A program made the position numbers and the translations under genes. A stretch of DNA of 64,000 nucleotides from Lutimonas vermicola (lineage in GTDB: Bacteria > Bacteroidota > Bacteroidia > Flavobacteriales > Flavobacteriaceae). Below the pieces are notes generated by a model that saw only the letters and a program-made list of their open reading frames with translations, did no database searches and was not told the origin of the DNA. Each line of letters starts with the position of its first letter. Within the stretch, counting starts at the first letter, position 1. Shown in pieces: positions 38,258 through 45,373 of this stretch. The stretch spans positions 496,001-560,000 of the forward strand of contig NZ_JBCDNA010000002.1 in NCBI RefSeq assembly GCF_038433205.1. Direction: 5' to 3'.

Positions 38258-38896
38258 CTATGATTTATTGGAATTATTCTTATGCTGATTATTCTTTTTC
38301 AAAAACAAACTCTGTTTGATCCTCTTCAGCCTGCTTAAACTTTTTGAATTATAAGGATGTTTCTTTTCTTCATCCTTTTTACCGTCATAGAGCATGCCTG
38401 TGCAAAGGCACATTTTTTGCTGTGTACGCTGAAGCACATCGTAATTTCTACAGGTTTGACAGCCCTTCCAGAATTCAGGATCATCTGTAAGCTCTGAAAA
38501 GGTAACCGGCTTATAACCCAGCTCATAATTAATCTTCATCACAGCCAAACCCGTTGTAATTCCAAATATCTTAGACTTGGGATACTTTTCCTGAGAATAT
38601 TTAAAGACCTTGGTCTTTATCTTTTTAGCAAGGCCCTGATTTCTGAAATCAGGATGTACGATCAAACCCGAATGGACGACAAAATTCTTATCACCAAAGG
38701 TTTCGATATAACAAAACCCGGCAAATTTTTCTCCGTCTAACGCTATTACGGCATTACCATTTTTAATTTTAGCCTCAATATACCCGGGTGTTCTTTTGGC
38801 AATCCCTGTACCTCTTTCCTCAGCAGAAAGATCAATGGTTTGACTGATAGTTTGGGCAAACTTTATATGTTTATCTGTAGCAATTACAATTTCCAT
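38258..38896 (-). CDS. GNAT acyltransferase, candidate N-acylglutamate synthase
   Basis: This 212-residue GNAT protein is the first gene of the arg/pro operon. The acyl-CoA loop FRNQGLAKKIKTK is at 84-96 with GLIVHPD before it. Bacteroidota lack the usual ArgA; a diverged GNAT beside argG in Bacteroides thetaiotaomicron has, to my memory, been linked genetically to the first step of arginine synthesis. The same position here makes this the likely N-acetyl- or N-succinylglutamate synthase, though this is inference. Unusual is a C-terminal cysteine set (Cys146, Cys149, Cys163, Cys165) that could hold a metal or form disulfides, followed by a Lys/Asn-rich tail. The start is the ATG after the leader region. 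Confidence 0.8.
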   Translation of the reverse strand: MEIVIATDKHIKFAQTISQTIDLSAEERGTGIAKRTPGYIEAKIKNGNAVIALDGEKFAGFCYIETFGDKNFVVHSGLIVHPDFRNQGLAKKIKTKVFKYSQEKYPKSKIFGITTGLAVMKINYELGYKPVTFSELTDDPEFWKGCQTCRNYDVLQRTQQKMCLCTGMLYDGKKDEEKKHPYNSKSLSRLKRIKQSLFLKKNNQHKNNSNKS

Positions 38897-38941
38897 TGTA
38901 TTGATTTAAAGTAAGTTTTTGAAATTATTTTTTTGAAAAGC

Positions 38942-38963
38942 AGAGATGGACACACCTATCTCC
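38942..38963 (-). promoter_or_regulatory. Possible attenuator hairpin before the arg/pro operon
   Basis: In the minus-strand RNA, GGAGAU (38958-38963) can pair with AUCUCU (38942-38947) around a ten-base loop and is followed by GCUUUUC. The loop segment AGGUGU (plus-strand 38952-38957) can instead pair with GCACCU (38997-39002), which are the codons just before the three Arg codons of leader frame 2. Two exclusive pairings are what an attenuator needs, but the stems are short and the direction of control cannot be read by eye. Confidence 0.3.
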
Positions 38964-38981
38964 ATAAATTGTAATATACCC

Positions 38982-39020
38982 TTACGGGCGGCGGCGAGGT
39001 GCAAGAACAACTGTATCCAT
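38982..39020 (-). CDS. Leader peptide 2, Arg-Arg-Arg-Pro-stop
   Basis: A 12-codon frame reading MDTVVLAPRRRP then TAA. The three arginines are CGC CGC CGC followed by CCG and the stop codon. The frame lies 85 bp before the first gene of the arg/pro operon, on the same strand, in an otherwise AT-rich space. Codons CGC and CCG seem uncommon in neighbouring genes (by eye). The design, a short frame with consecutive codons for the operon's end products, is that of amino-acid attenuation leaders such as those of his and trp operons. The final Pro codon directly before the stop recalls stalling peptides. No ribosome-binding site is visible, which is normal for this phylum. Confidence 0.6.
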   Translation of the reverse strand: MDTVVLAPRRRP

Positions 39021-39098
39021 TAAAATAATAGCTTTAAGGAATTTTAAATCTTTGAAGTTATTCTGAGAATGCATTTGAAAAATATTGAATTGTGAATT

Positions 39099-39107
39099 AA
39101 AAAAAAA
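39099..39107 (-). promoter_or_regulatory. U9 tract between the two leader frames
   Basis: Nine consecutive A on the plus strand give a run of nine U in the operon's leader RNA, 14 bases after the stop of leader frame 1. Only a weak stem (CUUCC with GGUAAG, one bulge) precedes it, so whether it is an intrinsic terminator is unsure. Its place right after an Arg-rich frame makes it a candidate attenuation site. Confidence 0.3.
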
Positions 39108-39120
39108 TTTGCTCTTACCA

Positions 39121-39195
39121 TTACCTTTGACGCGGGAAGCGAAACGGACGGCGGCGATTATTTCTTAATGAAGTATGTAGTTTATCTAAATTCAC
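39121..39195 (-). CDS. Leader peptide 1, arginine-rich
   Basis: A 24-codon frame with a GTG start: MNLDKLHTSLRNN followed by RRRPFRFPRQR and TAA. It has seven arginines, six of them in the last eleven codons, and two prolines (CCG). An in-frame TAA lies just upstream (39205-39207), so GTG is the first usable start. The core CGC CGC CGT CCG differs by one base from the core of leader frame 2 about 155 bp further on. Both lie between the sigma-like gene and the arg/pro operon, on the operon's strand. I read it as a sensor of charged tRNA-Arg, possibly also tRNA-Pro. Confidence 0.6.
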   Translation of the reverse strand: MNLDKLHTSLRNNRRRPFRFPRQR

Positions 39196-39199
39196 GATG

Positions 39200-39228
39200 C
39201 AATATTACAACTTTAATTCTAATGCAAA
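39200..39228 (-). promoter_or_regulatory. Candidate promoter of the arg/pro operon
   Basis: On the minus strand TTTG (39225-39228) and TAATATTG (39200-39207) are separated by 17 bases, the usual Bacteroidota spacing; the -7 box has one mismatch to TAnnTTTG. The transcript would start about at the GTG of leader frame 1, which would make that frame nearly leaderless. Confidence 0.45.
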
Positions 39229-39282
39229 AAGAAAATATTCAACATTTTACAATGAATTTGAATCAATATTATCAATCATCTA

Positions 39283-39975
39283 TTAATCCAGTTGTTTTTT
39301 AATGGTTTCTCTTACAATATTGACAATTTCTTTAACTTCTGAGGCCTCCATTTTCAAAATCCCGGCAATTTCATGAAAACTCAGTTTTCCAAGAATGTAC
39401 AAATCGACAATATTGGAAGTATAAATAGGGAGTTTATAATATAAATTTCGAAGCATTCTTCTGTCTGTGTTCTCTTTATACTTTTCAATCTGATCAAGAC
39501 CTAAAAAGGTTTTTACGCCTTCTTCCGATTCATCGTAGGGCAATTTATTTGATCCTGAATTATTTTGATGATAAGAAATATCGTCGAGGTCTTCATTCAT
39601 AATAAAATCATTGTCGGCGTCAACGGTAAAATTTTCCTCCAACTGCTTCAGTTCCTCTTCAAGTATATCCCTTGTGCTGATTGAATCCTTGTGCCACTCT
39701 TCAGATTTGTACAAAGCAATGATTCTCTCGTTCAACATGGTAAACATGGCTAATCTCAATTCATCGGTATCCATAGTTTTATGGAAGCCTTTTTCGTAGG
39801 TTTCCAAAACAACTTCATCGATGATTTCATTTGACTTATACATGTTTTTAGGAAAATAACCCAGAATTTCTCCCACTCTAATTCGCTGCTTCGTATAGGG
39901 GTACAGAAGATGGACAACAGTTAACGTTTTCTTTTCTGGATTTTGACCGGAATTATTTGTTTTAGTAGTCATCAT
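39283..39975 (-). CDS. Sigma-70 region-4-like helix-turn-helix protein
   Basis: The 230-residue cytosolic protein ends in a sigma-region-4-like helix-turn-helix (about 193-228: LYILGKLSFHEIAGILKMEASEVKEIVNIVRETI). The N-terminal half begins with RIRVGEILGYFPKNMYKSNEIIDEVVLETYEKGF; an acidic, Asn-rich linker lies at about 110-155. A complete sigma region 2 is not evident, so it may be a diverged sigma factor or a transcription regulator rather than a functional ECF sigma. It is the gene directly upstream of the arg/pro leader, separated by 55 bp from the candidate promoter; it could in principle be cotranscribed into the leader. Its target is unknown. Confidence 0.65.
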   Translation of the reverse strand: MMTTKTNNSGQNPEKKTLTVVHLLYPYTKQRIRVGEILGYFPKNMYKSNEIIDEVVLETYEKGFHKTMDTDELRLAMFTMLNERIIALYKSEEWHKDSISTRDILEEELKQLEENFTVDADNDFIMNEDLDDISYHQNNSGSNKLPYDESEEGVKTFLGLDQIEKYKENTDRRMLRNLYYKLPIYTSNIVDLYILGKLSFHEIAGILKMEASEVKEIVNIVRETIKKQLD

Positions 39976-40183
39976 AAAAAGAGATTAAATGGTCTTCCTA
40001 AGTTACAAAATATAGTGGCAATAATGAATGTATTTAGCCAAAAAAATACTGTTTTCAATCACTGGATTTCTATATATATTGCTCAAAACAGGTTAAAAAT
40101 CACCTAAAATTATATACTTGACAAAAGCTAAGTGATTGATTCAGATTGAGTTGATTTTGAAGTTTTTAACAGTTTTCAACAAA

Positions 40184-40217
40184 TTTGCAATTCCAATGTA
40201 TTGCTTAATTATTTTTG
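40184..40217 (+). promoter_or_regulatory. Promoter of the alpha/beta hydrolase gene
   Basis: TTTG (40184-40187) and TATTTTTG (40210-40217) are 22 bases apart, at the upper end of the usual range. The -7 box covers a TTG at 40215 that could be taken as a start codon, so the true start must be the ATG at 40236. Confidence 0.5.
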
Positions 40218-40235
40218 AGTAAAATCACCTGTAAC

Positions 40236-41072
40236 ATGACCCGTAACGATTTTGAATTTCAGATTGAGAAATACACCATCCAAGGCCAGTCCTATTCATC
40301 TCAAAAGATACAGGCTGTTGTTGTATTGGTTCATGGAATGGGAGAATATGCGAGACGATATGAAAGAACAGTGATTCCTGTACTTTTAAAAGAATCAATT
40401 GCCGTAGTTTCCTATGATCAGTTTGGGCATGGACATTCATCAGGTAAAAAAGGACACCATCCGGGTTTCAATTATTTGCTTGATGCTGTGGAACAATCAA
40501 TCGTTAAGGCGCAAGCCCTGTATCCTTCAAAACCCGTCTTTCTTTACGGGCACAGCATGGGAGGGAATGTCGTAATCAACTATGCCTTGCGCAGAACAAA
40601 TACGCTAAAAGGATTGATCGTTACGAGCCCATTTCTGCGCCTTGCATTTAAACCTCCTGCTTATAAAATGATTTTTGGCAAATTGATAGACCAAATCTTT
40701 CCATCCCTTACAATGCCCAATGAACTGGACCTGGAGTCTCTTTCAAAGGATCAGAAAGAAATTGAGGCCTATAAAAATGATCCTCTTGTACATGACAGGG
40801 TAAGCACCAGTTATTCGCTCAGGCTTATCGAAACAGGGGAATGGGCACTTAAAAATACCTCCAGGTTACATACACCCATGATACTAATGCATGGTGTTAA
40901 AGATCGTATTACTTCCTATGAGGCTTCGAATGAATTTGCCAAACATGCCGGCGATCAGGTGACATTCGTCACTGTAGAAAACGGATTTCATGAATTACAC
41001 CATGATCTGGAGAAAGAGCAAGTGCTGGGCCAAATTTGCGAATGGATCAAAAAACAAATAATAAAACCTTAA
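40236..41072 (+). CDS. Alpha/beta hydrolase, monoacylglycerol-lipase-like
   Basis: From the ATG at 40236 the product is 278 residues with no signal peptide. It has the serine hydrolase triad: Ser107 in LYGHSMGGNVV, the Asp in LMHGVKDRITSYEA and the His in VENGFHELHHD. The HGMGEYARRYE segment near residue 33 is the oxyanion-hole region seen in monoacylglycerol lipases and lysophospholipases (Hydrolase_4 family). It probably cleaves acyl esters of glycerolipids in the cytosol. The next gene starts 12 bp downstream, so the two may be cotranscribed. Confidence 0.88.
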   Translation: MTRNDFEFQIEKYTIQGQSYSSQKIQAVVVLVHGMGEYARRYERTVIPVLLKESIAVVSYDQFGHGHSSGKKGHHPGFNYLLDAVEQSIVKAQALYPSKPVFLYGHSMGGNVVINYALRRTNTLKGLIVTSPFLRLAFKPPAYKMIFGKLIDQIFPSLTMPNELDLESLSKDQKEIEAYKNDPLVHDRVSTSYSLRLIETGEWALKNTSRLHTPMILMHGVKDRITSYEASNEFAKHAGDQVTFVTVENGFHELHHDLEKEQVLGQICEWIKKQIIKP

Positions 41073-41084
41073 AATAAGAACGCT

Positions 41085-42617
41085 ATGAAAAACTTCCTTA
41101 TTCTTTACTTATTGGTGCTTTCGTCCCAAATTAACGCTCAAAACAGTTCATTTTCGAATCGAATTCCCCTCTCCAATGATCCTGGTAAATCCTTTTTAAA
41201 CCTTGACCAATTGCTCGTTGCTAACCTTATTCCCGTGGATGCAAACACAGATGCCACTTTAAACAACCAATGGCTTTTATATAACAAACCGCTATCCCGG
41301 CTTTCGGACCCTGAAGAGTTTTCAACGATTATTCTTATCGATCAGCTTGAAGAGCTCAATAAATCAACTCCTTTTAACGTAAGACATAATGCTACATTGG
41401 AACGATTTATAAGGGTGTATCTAAATGATCACAGGGAGTATTTAAATAAAATACTCGGAAAATCTGCCTATTATTTCCCCGTGTTTGAAAAATATTTAGA
41501 TGCTTATGAATTACCTCTCGAGTTAAAATACCTCGCGATCGTTGAATCGGCTTTAAATCAGGTTGCTGTTTCTCCTTCAGGAGCCAAAGGCCTTTGGCAA
41601 TTTATGTATGGAACAGGAAGGGAATATGATTTGTATATCGACTCATACGTCGACGAAAGATTCGATCTTATAAAATCTACCCAAGCCGCGTGCCTTTACC
41701 TAAAGAGGCTTTACAAAACATTTGGTGACTGGGATCTGGCCCTTGCTGCCTATAATTCAGGACCGGGTAATGTAAAAAAAGCGATCAAAAGGGCAGGAGG
41801 AAATACTAATTACTGGGAAATCAGACGATTCTTGCCCAGAGAAACAAGCAGTTACGTCCCTGCCTTTTACGCAACCATGTATTTGCTTTCCTACGCAAAC
41901 TACCATAACCTGAGCCCTCTGAAAAATCAATTATCTTATCGGGAAATAGATACAGTTCATGTAAAAGGCCGTTTAACTTTTACATCAATTAGTGAACTAA
42001 CTGGTATTGATCCTGAAGCCCTGAGATTATTTAATCCTCAGTACAAACAAGACCTCATCCCTGATATAAAAAACAAAATATTTTCTCTCGCACTGCCTGT
42101 GCAATTGATACCCGATTTTTTGTCAGCAGAAAGGGAACTGTATCAAAAAAATCTGGTAATTCAAGAAAAAAGTCCATTAACACTGGTAATTCCAGTTACG
42201 CTAAGTAATAGTTATTTGGTAACAGTAGGAGATAATTTGAACAGCATTGCTAAAAAACACGGGATAAGTTTCGAAGAACTGAAAAACTGGAATGGCCTGG
42301 ATACTAATTTCCTGATTGCCGGACAAAGATTAGTGGTCACAGATCAAATCCTGACAAAACCAAACCCTATCGGGAACCTCAGCCTGAAAGAATTACCAAA
42401 AAATAAATCTTTTGGGCAAACTTCAGGATTCACTACGCATATCGTGGAGCATGGAGATACCTTATTTAAAATATCGAGAAAGTATGGGAATATTCCCATA
42501 GCTGATATTAGAAACATGAATCAACTTCACAACGTAAATTACTTAAAACCTGGAACGAGCCTTATAATTAGAACTGAGCCGGCCAGCCATGAAAATAAGC
42601 CGGTCAGCAAATCTTAA
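41085..42617 (+). CDS. MltD-like lytic transglycosylase with two LysM domains (first copy)
   Basis: The 510-residue secreted protein has a signal peptide (about 1-19, ending INAQN). A family-1 lytic transglycosylase (SLT) domain spans about 130-290, with catalytic Glu154 in YLAIVESALNQVAVSPSGAKGLW and the second motif LALAAYNSGPGNVKKAIKRAGG. Two LysM domains follow: YLVTVGDNLNSIAKKHGISF (about 378-420) and HIVEHGDTLFKISRKYG (about 448-490). It cleaves peptidoglycan strands to 1,6-anhydro-muropeptides. The next gene is a paralog with the same architecture. Confidence 0.94.
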   Translation: MKNFLILYLLVLSSQINAQNSSFSNRIPLSNDPGKSFLNLDQLLVANLIPVDANTDATLNNQWLLYNKPLSRLSDPEEFSTIILIDQLEELNKSTPFNVRHNATLERFIRVYLNDHREYLNKILGKSAYYFPVFEKYLDAYELPLELKYLAIVESALNQVAVSPSGAKGLWQFMYGTGREYDLYIDSYVDERFDLIKSTQAACLYLKRLYKTFGDWDLALAAYNSGPGNVKKAIKRAGGNTNYWEIRRFLPRETSSYVPAFYATMYLLSYANYHNLSPLKNQLSYREIDTVHVKGRLTFTSISELTGIDPEALRLFNPQYKQDLIPDIKNKIFSLALPVQLIPDFLSAERELYQKNLVIQEKSPLTLVIPVTLSNSYLVTVGDNLNSIAKKHGISFEELKNWNGLDTNFLIAGQRLVVTDQILTKPNPIGNLSLKELPKNKSFGQTSGFTTHIVEHGDTLFKISRKYGNIPIADIRNMNQLHNVNYLKPGTSLIIRTEPASHENKPVSKS

Positions 42618-42713
42618 GATGATACCAAAAAATATAAGTAAGTAGAGAAAAAAAATTGAATACGTGAAATTTTGTTATAATTTTACCGTTTTATAGCGAA
42701 CTTACTGACAACA

Positions 42714-44309
42714 ATGATGATATTAATGAAATTGATGCGCCAAAATTTACCCCTTTTCCTTTGTTTTTTCCTTAGCCTTTCTTATGCCCAGGAGACCTCA
42801 AATTCAGAGGAAATCCAACCTTTAGAAGTCTTTACTGATTCTGTCTCTGAGTTACTAACCCAGATACCCGGCAAAGTTATCGACACTGTAAAGGTGGATA
42901 CGACGCTGATACAAGGAAAGGCTGTTGCACTTATTGACCACATTGAAGTTAGTGAGTTTGACAAAAAATGGCTGGATTCATGGAAGCTTAATGTCATAGA
43001 CAGCAGCCTGATCATCAAACCTGAAGACACCGTTGGAAAAATGGTGATTGAAAATTTATCAACCGAAGAACTTAAGGAAAGAATTGCTTATCTCGACAGT
43101 CAGACCCCTTTTAATTTCGAATATAACCCTTCTCTTGAAAAGATCATAAAACATTATTTAAAGAACCGACAGCAAACACTTGCCAATCTGATGGGAAAGG
43201 CCAAATACTATTTTCCGATGTTCGAGGAACATCTTGCAAAATACAATATTCCCATGGAGCTAAAATACCTTGCAATTGTTGAGTCGGCCTTAAGAGCCGA
43301 TGCAACTTCAAGAGTAGGCGCCAAAGGGCTTTGGCAGTTTATGTATGGAACAGGAAGGGAGTATGATTTAAAAGTAAGCTCCTATGTAGATGAAAGGTCT
43401 GATCCGATTAAAGCCACTGAGGCAGCCTGTCGCTATCTAACCAAATTACACGATATTTTTAACGACTGGGACCTGGCACTTGCCGCATATAACTCCGGGC
43501 CGGGGAATGTAAATAAAGCGATCAGAAGAGCAGGAGGACAAAAGAATTACTGGAACATTCGGCACTATTTACCGAGAGAGACAGCAGGTTATTTACCCGC
43601 TTTCTACGCCACATATTATATTTTCGAATATGCTGATGAGCACCAGTTGTACGCAAAAAATGAAGTACTAAATACATTCGAGACAGATACTGTAGTTGTC
43701 AAAAGGCAAATCACCTTTGAGCAGGTCAATGAAGTTTTAGGTATCGACATGGAATTACTTACCTTCCTTAATCCACAGTACAAATTAAAAATCATTCCTG
43801 TTATAAAAGACAGGAACTATACCCTGACGCTTCCCAAGTTTATTTCGGGCAGTTTTGTTTCAAATGAAGCCCAGATCTACGCTTATGCCGAAGTAGAGGA
43901 TGCAAAAAGGGAAAAGCCCCTTCCTAAATATTTTGAGGCGAATGACAGGATCCGTTATCGGGTAAAAAGTGGCGATTACCTCGGTAAGATTGCAAATAGA
44001 TACGGAGTATCTGTGAGCAGCATTAAAAGATGGAATGGTTTAAAAAGTAATAATCTCAGAATAGGACAACGACTTACAATATATCCCAGAAGACCGGTTG
44101 CGGAAGCTTCATCGACCCAAAATTCAAATACTTCAGCTAAAAATGAAGCGCCAAAAGGATCATATGCGACCTATGTGGTTAAAAAAGGGGATTCACTTTG
44201 GTTGATCTCTCAAAAATATCCAAAAGTTTCTGTTGCACAATTGAAAGAATGGAACAATATTTGGAGTAGTAAAAGTCTAAAGCCAGGCACCAAGCTCAAA
44301 ATATACTAA
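42714..44309 (+). CDS. MltD-like lytic transglycosylase with two LysM domains (second copy)
   Basis: This 531-residue paralog of the preceding gene shares the SLT domain nearly block for block (Glu190 in YLAIVESALRADATSRVGAKG, then LALAAYNSGPGNVNKAIRRAGG). It has a longer N-terminal linker between signal peptide and catalytic domain. The LysM domains are YRVKSGDYLGKIANRYGVSV (about 423-465) and YVVKKGDSLWLISQKYP (about 488-530). Several ATG codons lie at the start (42714, 42717, 42726, 42735); the signal peptide works from any. A TAATTTTA box at 42678-42685 (one mismatch to the -7 element) may give it its own promoter. Confidence 0.94.
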   Translation: MMILMKLMRQNLPLFLCFFLSLSYAQETSNSEEIQPLEVFTDSVSELLTQIPGKVIDTVKVDTTLIQGKAVALIDHIEVSEFDKKWLDSWKLNVIDSSLIIKPEDTVGKMVIENLSTEELKERIAYLDSQTPFNFEYNPSLEKIIKHYLKNRQQTLANLMGKAKYYFPMFEEHLAKYNIPMELKYLAIVESALRADATSRVGAKGLWQFMYGTGREYDLKVSSYVDERSDPIKATEAACRYLTKLHDIFNDWDLALAAYNSGPGNVNKAIRRAGGQKNYWNIRHYLPRETAGYLPAFYATYYIFEYADEHQLYAKNEVLNTFETDTVVVKRQITFEQVNEVLGIDMELLTFLNPQYKLKIIPVIKDRNYTLTLPKFISGSFVSNEAQIYAYAEVEDAKREKPLPKYFEANDRIRYRVKSGDYLGKIANRYGVSVSSIKRWNGLKSNNLRIGQRLTIYPRRPVAEASSTQNSNTSAKNEAPKGSYATYVVKKGDSLWLISQKYPKVSVAQLKEWNNIWSSKSLKPGTKLKIY

Positions 44310-44316
44310 AATTGTT

Positions 44317-44336
44317 TTGAACATTTGGTTGTTCAA
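44317..44336 (+). other. Seven-base inverted repeat between the second transglycosylase and the DUF4837 gene
   Basis: TTGAACA and TGTTCAA form a perfect stem around TTTGGT. It is not followed by a T run, so it is not a standard intrinsic terminator. It could be a processing or operator site; this is unknown. Confidence 0.3.
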
Positions 44337-44350
44337 TTAACATCTTAACA

Positions 44351-45319
44351 ATGATTAAAAGAATTACTTTCACTCTTATCTGCGTAGCAATGCTATTCTC
44401 TTGCGAAAAAAGTGATACCGTTACCCTAGTATCCTCAACCGGAAGAATAAACCATGTACTCATCGTCATGAATAATGAAGACTGGAATGGAAAGGTGGGA
44501 GATGAACTAAAAAAAATCATTGGAGAACCGGTGATTGGTCTGCCTCAGGAGGAGAATCAGTTTTCGATAAACCAGGTTGACCCTATCACATTCAACAGCC
44601 TTTTTAAAAGACACAGGAACATTCTTTTTATAGGCCTGGATACTGTAAAAAATTTCTATAGCAATATTGATGTCTATGCGAGTCCTCAAACAACTTTGAC
44701 CATTTTAGCCCAAGACAAGGAAGAACTCATGGAGAACATTCGGTCGCATAAAGAAGACATTATTAAGATATTCAAGAAAAATGACCTTGCCTTATACCAA
44801 AGAAAGATCACCAAAGATTTTCATGATCCTTCGACTATCGAAACACTTGATAAACTTGGGATTTCCATGAAGATTCCTTTTGCTTACAAAAAGGTTGATG
44901 ACACAGGGCAATTCCTCTGGTATAGAAATTCCTTTGAAAGGGGCTTACTGAATATTATCGCTTATGAAATTCCTTTATTTGATGAACCTTATACCCCGGA
45001 ATTCCTGGTATCGTTCAGAGATTCAATCGGAAAGAATTATATCCCGGGCCAGTTTGACAATACCTATATGAGAACTGAGCCTTCATTTACTCCCGTGACC
45101 GAGCAGGTGACCATTGGTAAGATTAATGCATTGGAATCCAGAGGCCTTTGGTTTGTTGAAGGTGATTATATGGGAGGCCCTTTTTTGAGTTATACAATCA
45201 AGGATGAAGTCAATGAGCGGCTTATCGTTGTTGAAGGCTTTAGTTATTCCCCCTCTTCAAAAAAGAGAGATGTGGTTTTTGAACTTGAGGCCATTTTAAA
45301 AACCATTAACCTGAAATAA
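44351..45319 (+). CDS. DUF4837 family lipoprotein
   Basis: The 322-residue lipoprotein has lipobox LFSC (Cys18). It matches the DUF4837 pattern: GRINHVLIVMNNEDWNGKVGDELKKIIGEP near residue 32, and a C-terminal block with RGLWFVEGDYMGGPFLSYTI. The family is restricted to Bacteroidota and has no assigned function. It lies 41 bp after the second transglycosylase on the same strand, so an envelope role is a fair guess. Its 3' end converges on apbE. Confidence 0.88.
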   Translation: MIKRITFTLICVAMLFSCEKSDTVTLVSSTGRINHVLIVMNNEDWNGKVGDELKKIIGEPVIGLPQEENQFSINQVDPITFNSLFKRHRNILFIGLDTVKNFYSNIDVYASPQTTLTILAQDKEELMENIRSHKEDIIKIFKKNDLALYQRKITKDFHDPSTIETLDKLGISMKIPFAYKKVDDTGQFLWYRNSFERGLLNIIAYEIPLFDEPYTPEFLVSFRDSIGKNYIPGQFDNTYMRTEPSFTPVTEQVTIGKINALESRGLWFVEGDYMGGPFLSYTIKDEVNERLIVVEGFSYSPSSKKRDVVFELEAILKTINLK

Positions 45320-45373
45320 AAAAATTGACTGCCATTTGTAAATCTCCTAATTCCAAAGATGTTTTTTTGTCTG

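Noticed and set aside
38906..38965. Third short frame (MEIGVSISAFQKNNFKNLL) between leader 2 and the GNAT gene
   Set aside because: It has no Arg or Pro and no repeat relation to the other leaders; it is probably chance, though it would overlap the possible attenuator hairpin.
40215..40235. TTG start for the alpha/beta hydrolase
   Set aside because: The TTG is part of the -7 promoter box; transcription would begin after it.
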